A DNA stretch of 58,366 nucleotides from Flavobacteriia bacterium (GTDB lineage Bacteria > Bacteroidota > Bacteroidia > Flavobacteriales_D > Crocinitomicaceae): contig JAPLEV010000035.1 of the NCBI GenBank assembly GCA_026391005.1, positions 1-58,366 on the forward strand. Reading direction: 5' to 3'. A model generated the notes under the pieces. That model was not told where the DNA came from. It saw nothing but the letters and a program-made list of their open reading frames with translations, and ran no database searches. How positions within the stretch are numbered: position 1 is the first letter of the stretch; every line of letters begins with the position of its first letter. A program made the translations under genes and the position numbers. This document shows positions 43,906 to 50,986 of the stretch, in pieces.

Positions 43906-44970
43906 TTATAGCCTATTGTTTTCTTTGTTAAGTGCTTTAAAATTAGCGTGAAAGTCAAGAACCTTATCCAATGAATGAACGAATATAAGCATGTCCGTGC
44001 GGTCCATATTCTCAGGAAAATGAGCGTCTTCCGTGTAATGAGCCACACTGTTGCCAAAAACACGTATAATATGCACATAACTCGTCATCCAAGGTGCAAC
44101 ATGCAAACTTGATAGTTCATTGATTGATTCGTACAATGTTTTACCTTTCAATCGTTTGGATGGTACAATATCTTGAACAATCATCTCCAATAACTTTCTA
44201 CTAAGAATTCCAAGTTCATAGAATTTGAGGTTTTTTTGAAGAATTTTCGAAACCAGGATGTCGATTACTGGATTGTCTTTGAATTTCTCATTCCCCGCTT
44301 TCATTTGCATCAATTTTTGTTTGATCCGATCAAAAAGTGGAGTTAGTGCCTCATTTTCAAAAACCAGTTCTAGAATATCCTGATTCCGCTTGAGTTTTTC
44401 ATTTACGACTTGATCGATTAGTTCGCTTCTTGAACTATCGATATCAACAAAATAAATTGTATTCAAAGATGAAATGGAATTAAGCGCATAAATTGCTTTC
44501 TCAATCAATGATGGTAAGACATCTTCTATTTTATTTCTTTGGTAACCAGTCCCCAAGATTGGAAGCGCAACGGTATTGGTGTTAATTCCTCTGTGATTTA
44601 AAATTGACAACACCCCGAATAAATTAGATAAGGATGTATCGCTATTTCCATTATTTTCTATGTCAGTTTTTAATCCTTCAATACAAAGGAGATGGCTTAT
44701 ATTATTGTCCTCAATTTTATTTGAAACCCAACAATTTAATGAATCTCTTAGGTCGATAAGCGGAGTTATGGCATAATCTTTAATGACAATGTTTTTGTTC
44801 TTTTCAAGCGCTTCAATAACAGTATTTGGCGCTGGTCCATATTTATTGTGGAATGCGGAAAAAACCAGTATATCAACATCCCAAGCCAATTTTGTCAAAT
44901 CATCGTTATGGATTTCTATTGTTTTGATTCCACTCGATGTTGGAACTGAAATTATATTAATTAGACCCAT
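43906..44970 (-). CDS. Macro-like domain plus DUF4145 (HEPN-like) protein
   Basis: 354 residues. The N-terminal half looks like a divergent macro domain (TIEIHNDDLTKLAWDVDILV, FSAFHNKYGPAPNTVIEAL, NTVALPILGTGYQRNKIEDV, LPSLIEKAIYAL), with the LPxLGTG-type loop kept, but without the Asn-rich ADP-ribose loop of hydrolytic macro domains. The C-terminal part (about 255-345: FYELGILSRKLLEMIVQDI, LYESINELSSLHVAP, VFGNSVAHYTEDAHFP) is a DUF4145-type HEPN-like domain with Asn/His in GNSVAH. It may bind ADP-ribose or a related nucleotide, sensing rather than hydrolysing it; this is inference. It sits in the same repeat-bounded cassette as the DarT-like gene. Confidence 0.7.
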   Translation of the reverse strand: MGLINIISVPTSSGIKTIEIHNDDLTKLAWDVDILVFSAFHNKYGPAPNTVIEALEKNKNIVIKDYAITPLIDLRDSLNCWVSNKIEDNNISHLLCIEGLKTDIENNGNSDTSLSNLFGVLSILNHRGINTNTVALPILGTGYQRNKIEDVLPSLIEKAIYALNSISSLNTIYFVDIDSSRSELIDQVVNEKLKRNQDILELVFENEALTPLFDRIKQKLMQMKAGNEKFKDNPVIDILVSKILQKNLKFYELGILSRKLLEMIVQDIVPSKRLKGKTLYESINELSSLHVAPWMTSYVHIIRVFGNSVAHYTEDAHFPENMDRTDMLIFVHSLDKVLDFHANFKALNKENNRL

Positions 44971-45037
44971 CTGCTAATTGAAATAAATTGCTAATTATTA
45001 AGAGTTCAATTCCTCCTGAATTTGGGTAGGTTTTCAT
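44957..45037 (-). CDS. Possible 26-residue leader peptide overlapping the macro-like gene start
   Basis: MKTYPNSGGIELLIISNLFQ and six further residues, ending in a stop 14 bp inside the macro-like gene. The start has an unusual strong Shine-Dalgarno (GGAGG, 5 nt before ATG), rare in this window. It may couple translation to the next gene or be chance. Confidence 0.25.
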   Translation of the reverse strand: MKTYPNSGGIELLIISNLFQLADGSN

Positions 45038-45193
45038 AACTTCCTCCATTTTATAAATGTGTAAATCGCAAATGTAGCTCTTATTACCAATCGTGTCGAT
45101 TACAAGTTTATAATTTAGTCTGAGGATTCTAAAATTAAAACAAAAAAACGGATAATTTTTTACCCGTTTTATCATTAGTATTTTAATTAAATT

Positions 45194-45550
45194 CTATTTG
45201 CAAATTGACGTCACATTAACGGTATACTTATAGAAATAAGGATTTTCTTTTTCTCCTTTATGGTTATAACAAGTTTCACCATCCTGCCAATCTTCATTTT
45301 GGCCTGAGTAAGATGGTTTAAAGAAATGGAAACTTTTAATAAAACCTGAAGCCTTTTGACACTTTGGACATATGCCTTTAACACGCCCACTAAGGTCGCC
45401 ATCACTTTCAAACTCACTGCTTTCTAAATTGCAGTTCCTAATAATAGGTGAACTCCATTGACAATCTTTTTTCTTTGTTTCATTAAATATGAACGAAAAA
45501 GATAGTATTACTATACCTAATAAAGCTACGTTAAAAATAAATTGTTTCAT
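45194..45550 (-). CDS. Small exported Cys-rich protein, unknown
   Basis: 118 residues. An N-terminal hydrophobic segment (FNVALLGIVILSFSFIFN) suggests export or a membrane anchor. Seven Cys follow, including a CPKC knuckle (KGICPKCQKASGF), CNLESSEF and CYNHKGEKE, compatible with a zinc ribbon or disulfides. No family recognised. It lies between the macro-like gene and the IS3 remnant. Confidence 0.6.
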   Translation of the reverse strand: MKQFIFNVALLGIVILSFSFIFNETKKKDCQWSSPIIRNCNLESSEFESDGDLSGRVKGICPKCQKASGFIKSFHFFKPSYSGQNEDWQDGETCYNHKGEKENPYFYKYTVNVTSICK

Positions 45551-45601
45551 AAATAAATTTTAAAATATGAATAATAGTATTAATTTATTGTGTACTCACA
45601 A

Positions 45602-45775
45602 TATATTCCCCCCTTATTTAGGACAGGGTTAATTCAAATATAGGTTTATTTTTGATATTCGTATTAATTGAATTAAAATATTTTTCAGGGGTATTATTTT
45701 TTATGCTCGTATGCCTTCTTTCTGTGTTATAAAATTCAATGTATTTTCTTACTCCCATTCTGTAACTTCTTTCAA
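45602..45775 (-). mobile_element. IS3-family remnant: 3' end of transposase and terminal repeat
   Basis: On the minus strand the frame KYIEFYNTERRHTSIKNNTP-EKYF, ending in stop, is the C-terminus of an IS3-family DDE transposase (YNTERRH motif). Two stops interrupt it upstream and it ends by 45775. The end TTCCCCCCTTATTTAGGACAG at 45608-45628 matches TTCCCCCCATTTTTAAGACAG at the right edge of the window (58232-58252), so it is the inverted repeat of the same or a close element. Only about 170 bp of the element remain. Confidence 0.75.
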
Positions 45776-45790
45776 ATCATCATTTAGGAT

Positions 45791-45871
45791 CAACAGAAAT
45801 CCTCAACGAAAGTTGGGGATTTTTTATTTAGAACTATTGGGTGAGAAGCCTGGCCCTACTCCATTCTAATA
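45791..45871 (+). repeat. Displaced copy of the tRNA-Val terminator repeat
   Basis: CAACAGAAATCCTCAACGAAAG and the whole hairpin, T-tract and TTTAGAAC-ATTGGGTGAGAAG are identical to the tandem unit apart from one base, but the tRNA 3' end is missing on the left. After GAGAAG it continues CCTGGCCCTACTCCATTCTAA, a tail seen again at 47385. It marks the far end of a 4.6-kb insert after the tandem array and directly abuts the IS3 remnant. Confidence 0.9.
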
Positions 45872-46079
45872 CTACTTTTTATTTCAGGGAATTTTATAAT
45901 TGGAGGCGATAAAAACCAAATGGGAGAATATCTTTTTTATCAAAATCTATTGTCATTTTAAAAATAAAACTAAATTTACTGATAAATATTTCTCATTTGG
46001 ATTTGGGATGTATTCTATAATATTAATTTGCGAACGTTGAGATTACTACTATTTTTTCTTTTATCTAATTTTTTCTGCC
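45872..46079. other. Intergenic region without recognisable content
   Basis: AT-rich sequence between the displaced terminator repeat and the first DUF4230 gene. No frame, RNA or clear promoter is seen apart from general TA-rich stretches. Confidence 0.4.
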
Positions 46080-46685
46080 ATGCCTTCTTTTCTCATTAAA
46101 ATCATTTTATCGCTTTTATTGATTGTCGGTGTTTACGTAGGCTTATCATTCAGTGGCTTTTTACCCGGTAATTTGAACATCTTCAAAAGAAATGAGGTTC
46201 AATTTGTTGAATCGGCCCTTAAGGTTGAAGAGGTTAAAGCAATTGCAAAGTTATTTACTCAACAATACATAAACGAATTTATCGTAGAAAAAGTACATAA
46301 AACACCCGGTTTTATATATGGTTTTACTGAGGATCGACTAATAATGATTGCATCGGGTACGTGCTATGCAGGTACAGACTTATCCCAGTTAAAGCAAGAA
46401 GACATCAAAATAATTGATTCGTCCACCGTTGAGATATCCATACCCAAAGCAAAAATTCTTGAGAGTATTATTAATCCGAGCGGATTCAAAATATTCTTTT
46501 CGGAGGGCTTCTGGGAAAAAAACTACAATGCCGTACAAAAGGAAAAAAGTGAAGCAGTTAAAGCATTGGAGAAAATGGCATCTCAATCGGATATCCTAAG
46601 AAAAGCAGACATCAAGGCAGTAAGTATTATGGAGAAATTCATGCAATCTGTAGGATTTGAAAATGTAAAAGTAATAGTGCAATGA
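46080..46685 (+). CDS. DUF4230 family protein, membrane anchored
   Basis: 201 residues. The N-terminal helix (IKIILSLLLIVGVYVGLSFS) anchors the protein and the rest is predicted extracytoplasmic. DUF4230 features: ASGTCYAGTDLSQLKQEDIK, STVEISIPKAKILESIIN, then a helical end (EKSEAVKALEKMASQSDIL) with the typical AVSIMEKFMQSVGFENVKV. Function unknown. Overlaps the next DUF4230 gene by 4 bp (ATGA). Confidence 0.78.
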   Translation: MPSFLIKIILSLLLIVGVYVGLSFSGFLPGNLNIFKRNEVQFVESALKVEEVKAIAKLFTQQYINEFIVEKVHKTPGFIYGFTEDRLIMIASGTCYAGTDLSQLKQEDIKIIDSSTVEISIPKAKILESIINPSGFKIFFSEGFWEKNYNAVQKEKSEAVKALEKMASQSDILRKADIKAVSIMEKFMQSVGFENVKVIVQ

Positions 46686-47239
46686 AAAAAATAATTTTAT
46701 TTCTATTGATCGTAATTGGAACGTCATGCTCCAAAACCGAAGATAAAGGTATCAATGAAAATGATATCATTGAATCCATTAAATCAATGAGTAAACTTGG
46801 TACTACAGAATATACCATTACCAAAGTTATCGCTGGAGAGGACTCCCAATGGTATTCAATCGGCTCTCGAAAAATCATGTTACAATGCACAGCGCACATA
46901 GTGGCAGGAATAGACGCTGGTCAAATTCAATTTACGGAGGTAGATGCCAAGATGAAAAAAATAAAAGTTACCCTCCCTCAAGTTGAAATTATAACGTTCA
47001 ATATTCCTCCTGATAAAATTAAATACAAAGAGCCTTTTGTAGGTCCCTTAAGAAGCAACTTTAGCACTAAAGAAAAACATGCATTCGAAATAGAGGCAGA
47101 AAAAAAAATAAAGCAGCAAATTAAAGAACTAAATATAATTACTGAATCAGAGAAAAACGCGAAATTATTTATTGAAAGTATTTTGCGTGCGGCAGGGTTT
47201 GTCTCTATTGAAATTAGGTCGGCAACATCTAAAAAGTAA
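46682..47239 (+). CDS. DUF4230 family lipoprotein
   Basis: 185 residues with a lipobox (LFLLIVIGTSCSKTED). The mature part follows the same plan as the upstream gene (CTAHIVAGIDAGQIQFTEVD, KVTLPQVEIITFNIPPDK, ESILRAAGFVSIEI), so the two are divergent paralogues, probably acting together at the envelope. Translationally coupled. Confidence 0.75.
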   Translation: MKKIILFLLIVIGTSCSKTEDKGINENDIIESIKSMSKLGTTEYTITKVIAGEDSQWYSIGSRKIMLQCTAHIVAGIDAGQIQFTEVDAKMKKIKVTLPQVEIITFNIPPDKIKYKEPFVGPLRSNFSTKEKHAFEIEAEKKIKQQIKELNIITESEKNAKLFIESILRAAGFVSIEIRSATSKK

Positions 47240-47444
47240 ATCGTCTAGAAATAGAAAATATTTACCCGCTAGTTATACCTTAATACAAGGTCCTTTTTCA
47301 AATCTGTCAAGGCCCAAGTAACAACTATTTACTTTTACCTTCTTTATCATTTGGGGGCGTTTTTAGACTGAAAATTTACAACTTTTGGGTGAGAAGCCTG
47401 GCCCTACTCCACTCTAAATTGTGTTAAAAACACTGAGCACAAAC
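47240..47444. other. Intergenic region holding a third copy of the GGGTGAGAAG repeat tail
   Basis: At 47385-47417 the sequence TTGGGTGAGAAGCCTGGCCC and its continuation repeat 45837-45869 with one difference. No hairpin precedes it here. The remainder shows nothing recognisable. Confidence 0.7.
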
Positions 47445-47582
47445 TCATTTTGGCGCGAACAACCTATCGCTGATAAGCTCACCAATAATGCACCCTGCCA
47501 TAAAGGCTATGCCAAATAAGGAAGTAGCGAAATAGGCAATGATCAAAAGAAAAATAACTAAAATTTTAAGTGTAACGATCAT
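47445..47582 (-). CDS. Possible 45-residue small membrane protein
   Basis: MIVTLKILVIFLLIIAYFAT continues into SLFGIAFMAGCIIGELISD and a short polar tail RLFAPK. Nearly the whole length is one or two hydrophobic helices. No close family recognised. The intact hydrophobic profile over 45 codons argues for a real gene; there is no clear promoter. Upstream (47598-47613) stands a run of 16 T. Confidence 0.4.
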   Translation of the reverse strand: MIVTLKILVIFLLIIAYFATSLFGIAFMAGCIIGELISDRLFAPK

Positions 47583-47728
47583 AAGAATAAGTTTAGCTTT
47601 TTTTTTTTTTTTTGAGTCTAAATTATTTTACTTTTTTGTACTCGTTCATAAGCAAGCTATTACCTTTAAGTTACACTTCCTTACAATTTAAAATAAATGA
47701 CTAAATTTCCACTATATATGTATTTTGT

Positions 47729-48107
47729 ATGGCCATAGATAAAAAAACGCTTAAAGTAAGTAGTTCAATAATTAAACTAGTCGGTATTTTCGAATCAACT
47801 CCTGTTGAAAAAACCATTTCAGGATTTGAATCCATTGGTTATACTTCCGATTTATTAGATGATGTCACTTTAGGGTTTTATAAAAATTATTGGTACCCAG
47901 AATTTAGGGACTTACTTTTTCTTTTTAAAGGGTGATGCAGCTGCAACATATCTATCCAAAAACATCGAGCAAAAATTTGAGTTCATTAAATTTAAAGATG
48001 AAAAAACAAAGGAGCCGATAATTAAGGTACAAGCGGGAATTAAAAACGTGGAGGTCTTTTTATTTCCAAATGGTTTACATTTCTTTAGGTTGTGTAATCA
48101 TTTGTGA
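47729..48107 (+). pseudogene. Frameshifted gene of unknown function
   Basis: The first frame (MAIDKKTLKVSSSIIKLVGI to FRDLLFLFKG) stops at 47933-47935. Removing one G of the GGG at 47931-47933 gives a continuous second half (KGDAAATYLSKNIEQKFEFI to NVEVFLFPNGLHFFRLCNHL) of similar composition, for a total of about 125 residues. Neither half is recognised. The frameshift may be a real loss or a sequencing error. Confidence 0.6.
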
Positions 48108-48133
48108 ATTTTAGAGAATATAACATATATTTG
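48101..48133 (+). promoter_or_regulatory. Promoter of the four-gene operon at 48.2-50.9 kb
   Basis: TTTG (48101-48104), a 21-nt spacer, TATATTTG (48126-48133). The leader would be about 65 nt. Confidence 0.5.
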
Positions 48134-48202
48134 ACATACTTATAAATCGAAATAAAATTTTACTTGCCTGCTTAATATAAATAATCAAAAATCAATTCTA
48201 AT

Positions 48203-49624
48203 ATGAGCTTAAAGCATTTATCGATTATTGTTCTTCCTTTTGATTTTATTAATTCAAAAGAAAACAATCCCTTTGATTTAGATAGGAAATTTCAATTAAA
48301 AGATAATACTTCTCAAATTAATGAATTCAAAGAAGAATTATTAAAATTATCTGGAGTCGGCAAAATTATTGACAAGAAATACCATCCCCATATTACAAAC
48401 AATCTAATTTCATCTGGTCTTAATAACATAGACAGTTCTTTTTTAAATTTTTATAAAATTAATGCAGATGTACTTCGGGAAAAAGAGACTCTAAAAATTG
48501 CTAATAAATGGTCTGCTGATTATACAAAATACTCATATGTTATTCTTAACGAGTATGCTCAACTTGGTTATTTTGTTTTTGGTATAGAAATGGAGGCAGA
48601 TCCTGAGGTTTCAATAAAGGATTTATCAGAACTTGTATTTTTTAGATTTTATAGAAACGAAGAAAATACTTCAAAGAATAAATATGCAATGCTTCGACAA
48701 GTAACAGGGCAATCTGTTTCTGAAACAAAAGTTGAGGATAAATTAACCTTTGAGGATGTTATAAATTCACGCTTTAATACCTTATTACCTTTCATTAAAT
48801 TTAGATATGATCGTCCGATGCTTCTTCATTTACTCAAAAACAGAGAGTCGATCAATATCTCAGATTTGAATTGTTATTTATACAACTCTATTCGAATGCC
48901 AAAAAATCCATTATCGCCATTACCCGAAACTAAGGGTACTTATACGAATGACATGGATTATATCCGACACACAGGTTCAGGTGTAAGTATCTGCGTTCTT
49001 AATGAGGGAGCAGCTATAATAGATGAAGTTCCTGATGACTTAAAAGGTTTATTTAATAAGTACTTTCCAGCTTTCATTCTAGCACTCAATCAACGAGAAA
49101 TAATGCTTCAAATAAATCAATACTCATCACAATTGAAGTCAATTGATTTTAAAAATAGTGATCCTGAAATATTAGAATTTCTTCGTGATTTGAAGTCGAG
49201 AATTGATATTTATCAATTTAAACAAGTTTTTTATTCCGTTTCATTTTTTGATGAAATAGTTTTATTTTACAATAAACTACAGAATGCATTCAATATTGAT
49301 ATCCTTTTAAAAGATAATAAGGAATGTTTAAGTTCAATATTTACATTACTTGAAGAAAATAGGTTACATGAAGAAGAAAAACAAAGAAAAGATACTTCTA
49401 TTGCCCAAGAAAAAAGAGATTTTTGGATAAATACATCATTAATGGGGATAGGTTGTCTTGGTCTATTTTCATTTTTCAAAGATTTAATTCCATTTTCACT
49501 CGATGACCAACCTCATGCTTATTTCGGGCAGTTCTCAATATATTACAAATTATTTTCAAGTATATCTCCATTTCTTGTTTTTTGGGTCTTACTTAGAATC
49601 ATGCGCAAAAACAAAAATAAATGA
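48203..49624 (+). CDS. Unknown membrane protein, possible CorA-like tail
   Basis: 473 residues. A large soluble region (about 1-400) has no recognised domain. The last 90 residues hold a long helix (EENRLHEEEKQRKDTSIAQE) followed by two membrane helices (FWINTSLMGIGCLGLFSFF; ISPFLVFWVLLRIM), a layout like CorA-superfamily proteins, though the GMN motif of true CorA is absent. First gene of a tightly overlapping operon (next start overlaps by 4 bp, ATGA). It may be a channel-like effector, but this is inference. Confidence 0.72.
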   Translation: MSLKHLSIIVLPFDFINSKENNPFDLDRKFQLKDNTSQINEFKEELLKLSGVGKIIDKKYHPHITNNLISSGLNNIDSSFLNFYKINADVLREKETLKIANKWSADYTKYSYVILNEYAQLGYFVFGIEMEADPEVSIKDLSELVFFRFYRNEENTSKNKYAMLRQVTGQSVSETKVEDKLTFEDVINSRFNTLLPFIKFRYDRPMLLHLLKNRESINISDLNCYLYNSIRMPKNPLSPLPETKGTYTNDMDYIRHTGSGVSICVLNEGAAIIDEVPDDLKGLFNKYFPAFILALNQREIMLQINQYSSQLKSIDFKNSDPEILEFLRDLKSRIDIYQFKQVFYSVSFFDEIVLFYNKLQNAFNIDILLKDNKECLSSIFTLLEENRLHEEEKQRKDTSIAQEKRDFWINTSLMGIGCLGLFSFFKDLIPFSLDDQPHAYFGQFSIYYKLFSSISPFLVFWVLLRIMRKNKNK

Positions 49625-49857
49625 GCTTTGTATTTACCTATACTTTCTCTATAAAGTTAATAAGTCGGCTTTTGGCTACTATAAGCAGTTTTGGACCCGT
49701 TTTTGGTTTTATGGAAACTATTCGGAATTCCTTAAAATGGGGTAAGTTTGGATTTTATTTTTTAGTATCACTCCTTCTTATTTCTTTGGCTATACCCCTT
49801 GTTGCTTATTTATTTCCCGACAAAAAAAGAACGCTATTGAATAAATGGAAAAAATAG
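49621..49857 (+). CDS. Small membrane protein, unknown
   Basis: 78 residues with hydrophobic stretches FTYTFSIKLISRLLATISSF and FGFYFLVSLLLISLAIPLVA and a basic tail (DKKRTLLNKWKK). Not recognised. Overlaps both neighbours (4 and 13 bp), so translation is coupled to the preceding membrane protein. Confidence 0.6.
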   Translation: MSFVFTYTFSIKLISRLLATISSFGPVFGFMETIRNSLKWGKFGFYFLVSLLLISLAIPLVAYLFPDKKRTLLNKWKK

Positions 49858-50462
49858 AAAAGACAATGTTAACAACTAATTACGGAACTGTATCAGATTG
49901 GGATACTGTAAAGTTTATTTATATCGAAGCTTTTCCCATTGATGAGCGACAAACATGCGAAACGATTTTAAATAGAATTGAAAGCAACCAAATAAAATTA
50001 TTGGTTGTAAAACTAGATTTGAAAGTAGTTGGCTTTGCTTTAGTTTGGGAAGTAGCTCATTTAGCTACCAATTACATTGAATACATTGCTGTTTCAAAAG
50101 AATATAGGAACAAAGCAATAGGTGGGTTTTTATTAAACGCATTAAAAGATTATGCAGGTAATTCTATTCTTCTAGTAGAAATAGAAAATCCGTCAATTAA
50201 TAATTTAGATTTAAATAAAATTAAGCGGGTTAAATTCTATGAAAAAAATGGTTTTACTCATATTCCTAATATCGAATACAAAATGCCATCTATGGACAAT
50301 GAAGATGAATCTATTTCAATGTTTTTACTGAAATACACTAATCAGAACAACGAAATAATGATAAGTTACTTAATCGAATTGGTAAATTTTTTATACCTCA
50401 CTGTCTACCAAAAACAAAAAAATAATTTACATTTACAAGCTATAATTAAAACTATTTCCTGA
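49845..50462 (+). CDS. GNAT-family N-acetyltransferase
   Basis: 205 residues. GNAT features: VVKLDLKVVGFALVWE (beta 2-3), YIEYIAVSKEYRNKAIGGFL (motif A, R/Q-x-x-G-x-A-like AcCoA site read as RNKAIG), and RVKFYEKNGFTHIP (motif B). The acceptor is unknown. The C-terminal 40 residues (NEIMISYLIELVNFLYLTVY) are extra, helical and partly hydrophobic. Third gene of the operon; TGATG overlap with the next. Confidence 0.8.
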   Translation: MEKIEKTMLTTNYGTVSDWDTVKFIYIEAFPIDERQTCETILNRIESNQIKLLVVKLDLKVVGFALVWEVAHLATNYIEYIAVSKEYRNKAIGGFLLNALKDYAGNSILLVEIENPSINNLDLNKIKRVKFYEKNGFTHIPNIEYKMPSMDNEDESISMFLLKYTNQNNEIMISYLIELVNFLYLTVYQKQKNNLHLQAIIKTIS

Positions 50463-50893
50463 TGACTTCGATTGAATTTTGGAGCTTAGTAATGGATTCT
50501 CTTTCTACTGTTCTAGCTGCAGCAGCTATTTTCCTTTACATTATTTTTTGGTATAAAGATAAGACATCAAATGATTACGATGTTTTCGATAATTTATATT
50601 CCGATTTATTAAAAACTGGAATGGAAAATCCTAAATTTAGGAATATATCCAAAACATTGAATTATAAGGCAGTTTTTTTGGAAGAAGAGTTAATTCAGTA
50701 TGAAATATACGCATTTATGACCTGGAACTTTATCGAAACTATCTTAGATAAAGGCGACGAGAAACTGCTAATAACCTGGCTGCCAGCTGTAAAACATGAG
50801 GCATCTTTGCATATTGAATGGTTTAAAAGTCCTGAAAATCAACTGAAATTCAAAGATTCATTTCAAAAAGAAGGTAAAGAAATTTTGATGTAA
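50462..50893 (+). CDS. Single-pass membrane protein, unknown
   Basis: 143 residues. One N-terminal membrane helix (LSTVLAAAAIFLYIIFWYK) and a soluble helical domain with acidic and aromatic residues (LEEELIQYEIYAFMTWNFIE, WLPAVKHEASLHIEWFKSP). The layout resembles small membrane proteins of the DUF4760 kind, a weak match. Last gene of the four-gene operon. Confidence 0.65.
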   Translation: MTSIEFWSLVMDSLSTVLAAAAIFLYIIFWYKDKTSNDYDVFDNLYSDLLKTGMENPKFRNISKTLNYKAVFLEEELIQYEIYAFMTWNFIETILDKGDEKLLITWLPAVKHEASLHIEWFKSPENQLKFKDSFQKEGKEILM

Positions 50894-50986
50894 AAAAGTT
50901 ATACTATTAAAAAACTAGGCAAGTTTTTTCGGGTTAAAGTAATAGGCTATTTAAATAATTATACTAATTTTAGTAAAACCTTACCC

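Noticed and set aside
41315..44970. Canonical DarT-DarG pair
   Set aside because: The macro-like gene is not next to the DarT-like gene, is separated by a divergent gene, and lacks the typical ADP-ribose hydrolase loop.
45791..45822. Classical attR of a tRNA-Val integrative element
   Set aside because: The tRNA 3' end itself is missing from this copy, and no integrase is found in the 4.6-kb insert.
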